Assembly (NCBI RefSeq): GCF_040137905.1
Contig: NZ_JBEFDG010000058.1
Span: forward strand, 1 to 64,000
DNA length: 64,000 bases
Direction of reading: 5' to 3'
DNA from: Corticimicrobacter sp040137905
Lineage (GTDB): Bacteria > Pseudomonadota > Gammaproteobacteria > Burkholderiales > Burkholderiaceae_B
Part shown: in pieces, positions 58,659 to 64,000 of the stretch
Layout of the letters: each line of letters starts with the position of its first letter
Position numbering within the stretch: the first letter of the stretch is position 1
The notes under the pieces: generated by a model
Told to the model about the DNA's origin: nothing
Databases searched by the model: none
Seen by the model: the letters and a program-made list of their open reading frames with translations, nothing else
Made by a program: the position numbers and the translations under genes

Positions 58659-58824
58659 GGTGGCTGATTCTAGCATAGGGGATTCAGGCCAAAACCAAGC
58701 ATAAATCAATGATTTCCATGAAATCCCGGCTTCATGGAATCACTCGCAGCGTTACCTTCGCAGGCATGCCGACAGGCCACGAACTCGATGGCAGATATGT
58801 ACTACTGGCTGAGAACCGGATAGA

Positions 58825-59961
58825 TCAATCCGGCTTTTCGCGATGCCGACTGATGCTCATCAGTATCCCGCAGGCAATGCCCAGCGTCAGCAAGGCCGTG
58901 CCGCCATAGCTCAGGAAGGGCAACGGCACGCCCACCACGGGCAGCACGCCCGTGACCATGCCGACGTTGACGAATACATAGATGAAGAACATCATCGACA
59001 ATGCCCCGGCCAGCAGGCGACCGAACTGGGTGTCGGCCTGCCAGGCGATCACCAGGCCACGCAGGATCAGCAGCAGGTAGAGCACCAGCAGCATGATGCA
59101 GCCGTACAGGCCGAACTCTTCGGCAAAGACCGCCAGCACGAAATCGGTCGTCCGTTCCGGGATGAAATCCAGGTGCGTCTGCGTACCCTGCATGTAGCCC
59201 TTGCCATACAGCCCGCCCGAACCGATGGCAATCATCGACTGGATGGTATGAAAACCCTTGCCCAGCGGGTCGGAACCAGGGTTGAGCAACGTGCAGACAC
59301 GGTGCTTCTGGTACTCGTGCAGGACCACCCAGTCCACGCCAGGCTCGCACAGGGCATCCTCGTTCACGACCACCACGGCCAGCACGGCAATGCCGATCAC
59401 CGTGACCGGCACCAGCAGCTTGAACGACAGCCCGCCAAAATAGATCACGAAAAAGCCGGTGCCCAGCACCAGCAGGGCTGTCCCCAGGTCGGGCTGTTTG
59501 ACGATCAGGATGAAGGGAATGCCCAGCAGCACGATCGCCACCAGGAAGTCGCGAATGCGCAGTTGCTGGTCATTGCGATGGAAATACCAGGCCAGCATCA
59601 GCGGCACGGCAATCTTGAGCATTTCGGAAGGCTGGATCCGCACCACGCCAAGATGCAGCCAGCGCGTGGCACCCTTGCTGGTCTCGCCAAAAAACTCGAC
59701 CCCCAGCAGCAGAATGATGCCCAACACATAGAATGGCACAGCGCACTTGCGCAGCCAGGCTGGCGGCACCAGCGCCACGGCCCACATCGCCATCAGAGCC
59801 AGCATCAGGTTGCGTGACTGATCCTCGAAGCGCCCTCCCGTATTGCCAACGGCAGAATACATGATGGTCATGCCCAGGCCCGCCAGCATGGCCAGCAGTC
59901 CAAACAGAGGCCAATCAAAAGCCGTCACCACACGCCACAGCCACTGTCCCAGCCTTTTCAC
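58825..59961 (-). CDS. rodA: Peptidoglycan glycosyltransferase RodA
   Basis: Encodes 378 residues with ten membrane helices, of the SEDS family. Seen are the conserved loop LIVKQPDLGTALLVLGTG, GKGYMQGTQTHLDFIPERTTDFVLAVFAEE with the DFVLA Asp, and the end LPFLSYGGTALLTLGIACG. It polymerises lipid II during cell elongation with PBP2, coded just upstream with a 4-base overlap. Last gene of the shape operon mreB-mreC-mreD-mrdA-rodA. Confidence 0.95.
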   Translation of the reverse strand: MKRLGQWLWRVVTAFDWPLFGLLAMLAGLGMTIMYSAVGNTGGRFEDQSRNLMLALMAMWAVALVPPAWLRKCAVPFYVLGIILLLGVEFFGETSKGATRWLHLGVVRIQPSEMLKIAVPLMLAWYFHRNDQQLRIRDFLVAIVLLGIPFILIVKQPDLGTALLVLGTGFFVIYFGGLSFKLLVPVTVIGIAVLAVVVVNEDALCEPGVDWVVLHEYQKHRVCTLLNPGSDPLGKGFHTIQSMIAIGSGGLYGKGYMQGTQTHLDFIPERTTDFVLAVFAEEFGLYGCIMLLVLYLLLILRGLVIAWQADTQFGRLLAGALSMMFFIYVFVNVGMVTGVLPVVGVPLPFLSYGGTALLTLGIACGILMSISRHREKPD

Positions 59962-61937
59962 AGTGTCTCCTCGCCCGGGGTGTCTGCTGCAGCGGCCGCA
60001 GCCGCCCGAGCACCAGGCACACGGACCGCCTCGACATCGGATGCGGCACCAGCCCGCTCGATCAGCGCAGCCGATGCGGCATGCCCACCCTGCTCCGGAG
60101 AAGCCAGCCAGTAATCGAATACCTGGCGAGCCAGAGGTGCCGCGATAGAAGCCCCCCAGCCGGCATTTTCGACAATCAACGCCAGGGCAATCTTGGGCTT
60201 TTCCGCAGGTGCGAATGCCATGAACAGGGCATGGTCGCGCAGGCGTTCATCGATCTGGCTGGCGCGATACTGGCCGCCACGCAGGCTGAACACCTGGGCT
60301 GTTCCTGTCTTGCCAGCCACGCTGTATGGCGTGCCTGCAAAGGCGCGCCGGGCCGTCCCCGTCTGGGTGACCGCTACCATCGCCTGCTTGACTGCATCAA
60401 GGTTGGCCTGCTGCAGCGGAATGATATTGGTCGGCTCTGTGAGCACATCCTTTTCGATATCCTGGCCGGCCTCGCGCACGGCCCGCACCAGGTGCGGCTT
60501 CATGACGACGCCATCATTGGCCAGCACCGACGTGGCGTGTGCCAGTTGCAACAGGGTAAAGGCGTTGTAGCCCTGCCCCACCATGACCGAAATGGTCTCG
60601 CCGGTATACCAGCGCTGCTGCTCGCGCTCCCGGTAATAGCCCCGCTTCCAGTCGGTCGAAGGCAGGATGCCGCGCCGCTCGCCATCGAGATCGATACCCG
60701 TCAGTTGTCCAAAGCCGAAAGGCTGCATGAAATCGTGCAGGGCATCGACGCCGATATCCGGCCCCAGCGCATAGAAATACGTATCGGAAGACACCGCCAG
60801 CGCCCGGTTGAGGTCAATGGAACCATAGGCTGCGGAGCCCGCATTACGGAACCGCTGGCCGGCGAACTCGAAGAACCCGGGATCGTAGAAACGATCCGTC
60901 GCCCGCCGCTTGCCCAGTTCCAGGGCTGCCAGCGCCACAAACGGCTTGTAGGTCGAACCGATCGGATAGGTGCCGTAAAGCGGACGGTTGAGCAGTGGAT
61001 GATCAGGCGAGTCGCGCAACTGCTTCCAGTTTTCGACATCAATGCCATCGACAAACAGGTTCGGGTCGAACGACGGCTGGGACACAAAGGCCAGCACCTC
61101 GCCGGTTTCCGGCTCGATGGCCACCAGGGCACCACGTCGCCCGGCAAACAAGCGCTCGGCCATCTGCTGCAGCCCGAGATCGATGGACAGCATCAGGTCC
61201 TTGCCCGGCTCGGGATCGACTCGCCGCAGCGTACGCACCGGCCGGCCGGTGGCCGTCACCTCGACCTCCTCGAAGCCGGTCTGCCCGTGCAGGCTGGACT
61301 CCCAGGTCTTTTCGACCCCTTTCTTGCCGATCACATCAGAGCCACGGTAGTTGGCTAACTGGTCCGTTTCCTCCAGCCATTCGACATCCTTGTCATCGAT
61401 GCGACCGATATAACCCAGCACATGGCCGGCCACCTCGCCATGCGGATACTCCCGCACCCAGCGAGCATGCAGGTTGACACCCGGAAACTGCCAGCCGTTG
61501 ACGGCAAACCAGGCAGCCTCGGTGTCATTGAGACTGGTGCGCAGGGGAATCCGCGCATAGCGCCCGGATTCCTGCACGCGTCGCAGGAAACGACGTTGCT
61601 CGACCGGCGAGATATAGACCACGGGAGACAGCTTCTGGAGCAGTTCGTCGATATCGCCGGCGTGTGCCGGCACGACTTCGAGCGTATAGGTCCGGTAATT
61701 GCGGGCCAGCACCTCGCCATTGCGGTCCAGGATGTCGCCGCGCCGCGGCGGCAGCGGCACAATGGCCAGCCGGTTACGGTCGGCCCGGGCTGCCAGCCCT
61801 TCATGACGCTCGACCTGCAGGAACCAGAAACGCCAGCCCAGCACACCAAGCCCCAACAGCGTCACGAGCAGGGCAACGCCGACCCGCAACCGGAAACGCT
61901 GCCGCTGGAACTGACCGATGCCCTTGAATTCGAACAT
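59958..61937 (-). CDS. mrdA: Penicillin-binding protein 2 (transpeptidase)
   Basis: Encodes 659 residues. The short cytoplasmic end and single membrane helix (about 18-40) are followed by the pedestal domain with RGDILDRNGEVLA (about 60). The transpeptidase has S328 in GSTYKP (SxxK), SSD in the SxN position and AGKTGTAQ as KTG. It cross-links side-wall peptidoglycan with RodA. A C-terminal Ala-rich tail of about 40 residues is disordered. Gene order and overlap with rodA are typical. Confidence 0.95.
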   Translation of the reverse strand: MFEFKGIGQFQRQRFRLRVGVALLVTLLGLGVLGWRFWFLQVERHEGLAARADRNRLAIVPLPPRRGDILDRNGEVLARNYRTYTLEVVPAHAGDIDELLQKLSPVVYISPVEQRRFLRRVQESGRYARIPLRTSLNDTEAAWFAVNGWQFPGVNLHARWVREYPHGEVAGHVLGYIGRIDDKDVEWLEETDQLANYRGSDVIGKKGVEKTWESSLHGQTGFEEVEVTATGRPVRTLRRVDPEPGKDLMLSIDLGLQQMAERLFAGRRGALVAIEPETGEVLAFVSQPSFDPNLFVDGIDVENWKQLRDSPDHPLLNRPLYGTYPIGSTYKPFVALAALELGKRRATDRFYDPGFFEFAGQRFRNAGSAAYGSIDLNRALAVSSDTYFYALGPDIGVDALHDFMQPFGFGQLTGIDLDGERRGILPSTDWKRGYYREREQQRWYTGETISVMVGQGYNAFTLLQLAHATSVLANDGVVMKPHLVRAVREAGQDIEKDVLTEPTNIIPLQQANLDAVKQAMVAVTQTGTARRAFAGTPYSVAGKTGTAQVFSLRGGQYRASQIDERLRDHALFMAFAPAEKPKIALALIVENAGWGASIAAPLARQVFDYWLASPEQGGHAASAALIERAGAASDVEAVRVPGARAAAAAAADTPGEETL

Positions 61938-61949
61938 GGTCGCGCTCCG

Positions 61950-62510
61950 TCAGTTACTGGCCCGGTCGGCATCACCGGCGTGTCGCCGAGGCAGCAACAG
62001 CAGCCAGCCGATCACCGGCCACAGCAAGGCAGTCAGCACCGCGCCCACCAGCCAGCTCCAGCCGATCCACGCACCGTGGATGAGACTGTAGAGTACGGCC
62101 GTGATGAAGTGCGCCACAATGAAGGCAGGAAACATGTGGACTGCCTGACCGAACAGATCGAAATGCTGCAATCGCCGGTGCAGCAGCCATGCCGCATAGG
62201 CCACCAGCGTATAGTCAAGCGCCTGCCCCCCCAGCGGGGCGGCATCGTGCACATCCATGACCAGCCCCATCAGGAAAGCGGTGATCAGGCCGACCCGGCT
62301 GGGCGCGTGCACGCACCAGAAGGCCAGCGTCACCAGCAGCAAATCGGGACGCATGTCGCCGCCGCGCCAGAACACCAGCGACAAAAGCCAGACCAGCGCC
62401 AGCGAGCCCCAGACCAGGCGACCACTGAGCGGGCGGCTCATCTGCTCCGGCTCGATGCGGGCGCGAGGCTTGAGGGGGCGCGTAGCGTATATCCGTCGAT
62501 CCTGGCTCAT
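61950..62510 (-). CDS. mreD: Rod shape-determining protein MreD
   Basis: Encodes 186 residues with five or six membrane helices (from about 30 to 175). The Arg-rich N-terminus (IYATRPLKPRARIEPEQMSRPLSG) is longer than in E. coli. It contains the family pattern ITAFLMGLVMDVHDAAPLGGQAL. Part of the elongasome with MreC and RodA. Overlaps mreC by 4 bases. Confidence 0.9.
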   Translation of the reverse strand: MSQDRRIYATRPLKPRARIEPEQMSRPLSGRLVWGSLALVWLLSLVFWRGGDMRPDLLLVTLAFWCVHAPSRVGLITAFLMGLVMDVHDAAPLGGQALDYTLVAYAAWLLHRRLQHFDLFGQAVHMFPAFIVAHFITAVLYSLIHGAWIGWSWLVGAVLTALLWPVIGWLLLLPRRHAGDADRASN

Positions 62511-63424
62511 GGTGCCACCTCATCCTGGGGAGGTGCAGTCGACGCCTCTGCCTGCCCCTGTTCCTGCCCTTCCTGCGACAGTGATTGCTGCGGATCCGTC
62601 TTCAGGACCAGAAAGTGACGATAGCGTTCAGGATGCGCCAGCGGCGCAGCAGTGGCGCGAGCGAAACCACTGGCCGAATCACGCTCGATGTCCTCGATCT
62701 TGCCCACCGGCAGGCCCGCCGGAAACCAGCCGCCCACGCCACTGGTCACCAGCACGTCACCTGTCTCGATATCGGCATTGGACGCCACGTAGCGGACTTC
62801 AAGCTGACCCGGCTGGTTACCGCCAAAGGTAATCAGCCGCAGGCCATTGCGCAATGTCTGTACCGGGATGGACACCAGTTCGTCAGTCAGCAGGGCCGCC
62901 TCGGCAGTAAAGGGGGTGACACGAATGATCTGTCCGATGACACCGCCTTCGTCGATCACCGGCATGCCAGGGGCAATGCCATCATGCGACCCCTTGTTGA
63001 ACACCAGCCTCTGCTGGAAAGGATGGGCGGGCTCGTACAGCACCTCGACCACGGCAGCAGACTCATCCAGCGTATCGACGACCCCCAGCAGACGCCGCAA
63101 CTGACCATTCTCGATGGCAAGCTGGGCTGCCAGGGTGCTGACCTGCGCCAGTTCGATGCGCTGCCGTTGCAACGCCTCGTTCTCATGGCGGATCATGGCG
63201 GCTGCATTCATCCAGCCGTTGACTTCGGCTGTGAGGTCACCGGGGAAGGCAACCAGCCGTTGAAAGGGATAAAGCCCTGTGGAAATGACCTGCCGTACCG
63301 GCTCGAGCGACTTGCTGCGACTATCGAAGAACAACAGCGCCAGCGCGGCCAGCACCAGCACCAGCAGACGAATGCCGGCCGAGTACCCATGCCGGAAAAG
63401 CCTGGGAGCGGTTTGGGCCGACAT
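62507..63424 (-). CDS. mreC: Rod shape-determining protein MreC
   Basis: Encodes 305 residues. One N-terminal membrane helix (about 16-35) is followed by a coiled coil (about 70-110, ENEALQRQRIELAQVSTL) and the periplasmic beta domains (about 115-270) with VNKGSHDGIAPGMPVIDEGGVIGQI-type sequence (here FNKGSHDGIAPGMP). The C-terminus is Gln/Glu/Ala/Pro rich. It bridges PBP2 and the inner complex. It is 28 bases from mreB. Confidence 0.9.
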   Translation of the reverse strand: MSAQTAPRLFRHGYSAGIRLLVLVLAALALLFFDSRSKSLEPVRQVISTGLYPFQRLVAFPGDLTAEVNGWMNAAAMIRHENEALQRQRIELAQVSTLAAQLAIENGQLRRLLGVVDTLDESAAVVEVLYEPAHPFQQRLVFNKGSHDGIAPGMPVIDEGGVIGQIIRVTPFTAEAALLTDELVSIPVQTLRNGLRLITFGGNQPGQLEVRYVASNADIETGDVLVTSGVGGWFPAGLPVGKIEDIERDSASGFARATAAPLAHPERYRHFLVLKTDPQQSLSQEGQEQGQAEASTAPPQDEVAP

Positions 63425-63452
63425 CTGCCTGGGTACGGACCGTCAGGCCCGA

Positions 63453-64000
63453 TCAGTCGTTGATGAAAATCGCACCCAGCTTTTCCAGGTGCTCAAGTGC
63501 ATCACCGCAACCCCGCACCACGCAAGTGAGCGGATCCTCGGCCACGACAACCGGCAGGCCGGTTTCTTCCTGCAGCAGGCGATCCAGGTCACGCAGCAAC
63601 GCGCCACCGCCGGTCAGGGCAATGCCCTTGTCGGTGATGTCGGCACCCAGTTCGGGCGGCGTCTGTTCGAGCGCGATCTTGACGGCCGAGACGATCTGGT
63701 TGAGCGGATCGGTCAGCGACTCGAGGATTTCGTTGGACGACACGGTAAAGCTGCGTGGCACACCTTCGGCCAGATTGCGGCCCTTGACCTCGATCTCGCG
63801 CACTTCGGAACCGGGAAAGGCGGAGCCGATCTCTTTCTTGATCAGCTCGGCAGTGGGCTCGCCGATCAGCATGCCGTAGTTGCGACGGATGTAGTTGACG
63901 ATGGCCTCGTCGAACTTGTCGCCGCCCACGCGCACGGAACCCTTGTAGACCATGCCACCCAGCGAGATCACGGCGACCTCGGTGGTGCCGCCGCCGATAT
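63453..64000 (-). CDS. mreB: Actin-like MreB, C-terminal part (cut by window edge)
   Basis: The minus-strand frame runs off the right edge; about 181 C-terminal residues are visible. IGGGTTEVAVISLGG (phosphate-2 loop), GEPTAELIKKEIGSA and GIALTGGGALLRDLDRLL (adenosine motif) are diagnostic. It forms filaments under the membrane that guide side-wall synthesis. First gene of the shape operon in this orientation. Confidence 0.95.
   Translation of the reverse strand, partial: IGGGTTEVAVISLGGMVYKGSVRVGGDKFDEAIVNYIRRNYGMLIGEPTAELIKKEIGSAFPGSEVREIEVKGRNLAEGVPRSFTVSSNEILESLTDPLNQIVSAVKIALEQTPPELGADITDKGIALTGGGALLRDLDRLLQEETGLPVVVAEDPLTCVVRGCGDALEHLEKLGAIFIND

Noticed and set aside
1..64000. CRISPR arrays, tRNA or rRNA genes, insertion sequences
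   Set aside because: No regular repeat-spacer pattern, tRNA cloverleaf, rRNA segment or transposase was recognised on either strand by reading.

Overview
The window reads as a high-GC betaproteobacterial chromosome, most likely Burkholderiales, family Alcaligenaceae (Bordetella/Achromobacter/Kerstersia type). The grounds are the cell-shape operon mreB-mreC-mreD-mrdA-rodA, the blocks ftsE-ftsX-mutY and argJ / AAA ATPase / Nudix-ThiE, the set zapD-coaE-prepilin peptidase, scpA next to DUF3460, and many TonB-dependent receptors. The genus cannot be fixed from the sequence alone. No tRNA, rRNA or CRISPR array was recognised.

Layout. (1) About 1-10,680: a phage-derived tail locus on the minus strand: late-regulator candidate, tail tube, chaperone with a -1 frameshift, tape measure, fibre. 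Terminase, portal, capsid and tail-tip genes are not seen. It is divergent from a short Cro/CI-like repressor. Five copies of one operator sit in the control regions, and two of them lie in the spacers of two promoters with the same design. An AT-rich, partly decayed segment follows. (2) 10,830-16,774: a siderophore receptor, an OmpR/EnvZ-type two-component pair and a DUF1624 membrane protein behind a Zur-like palindrome. (3) 16,862-24,078: ECF sigma factor, FecR anti-sigma, STN-type TonB receptor, a secreted hemophilin/TbpB-barrel-like protein and a Slam (type XI secretion) outer-membrane protein. Two near-identical promoter elements precede the receptor and the secreted protein. (4) 24,088-27,524: an Atm1-type ABC exporter, an orphan SUKH-3 immunity protein and a sulfonate-type binding protein. 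(5) 27,807-31,505: a family 2A encapsulin nanocompartment: rhodanese, XRE regulator, shell protein and cysteine desulfurase cargo with a long disordered targeting segment. (6) 31,625-38,829: argJ, AAA ATPase, Nudix-ThiE, a split lipoate ligase, zapD, coaE, a short prepilin peptidase and an NlpE-like lipoprotein. (7) 38,836-44,444: an operon running DUF2946, HMA copper chaperone, TonB receptor, SbmA-like ABC transporter, panC. (8) 44,490-53,448: scpA, DUF3460, a polar amino-acid ABC transporter, a GGDEF-EAL protein, ftsEX and mutY. (9) 53,470-58,658: a CDF metal transporter, a PepSY protein and a second DUF2946-TonB receptor pair. (10) 58,825-64,000: rodA, mrdA, mreD, mreC and the C-terminal part of mreB.

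The theme of the accessory genes is metal, heme and sulfur handling. The parts of most interest are the encapsulin-desulfurase cluster, the ECF-controlled hemophilin/Slam locus, the two DUF2946-receptor pairs (resembling the copper-sensing upstream reading frame CruR of Bordetella) and the head-less tail locus with its operator network.
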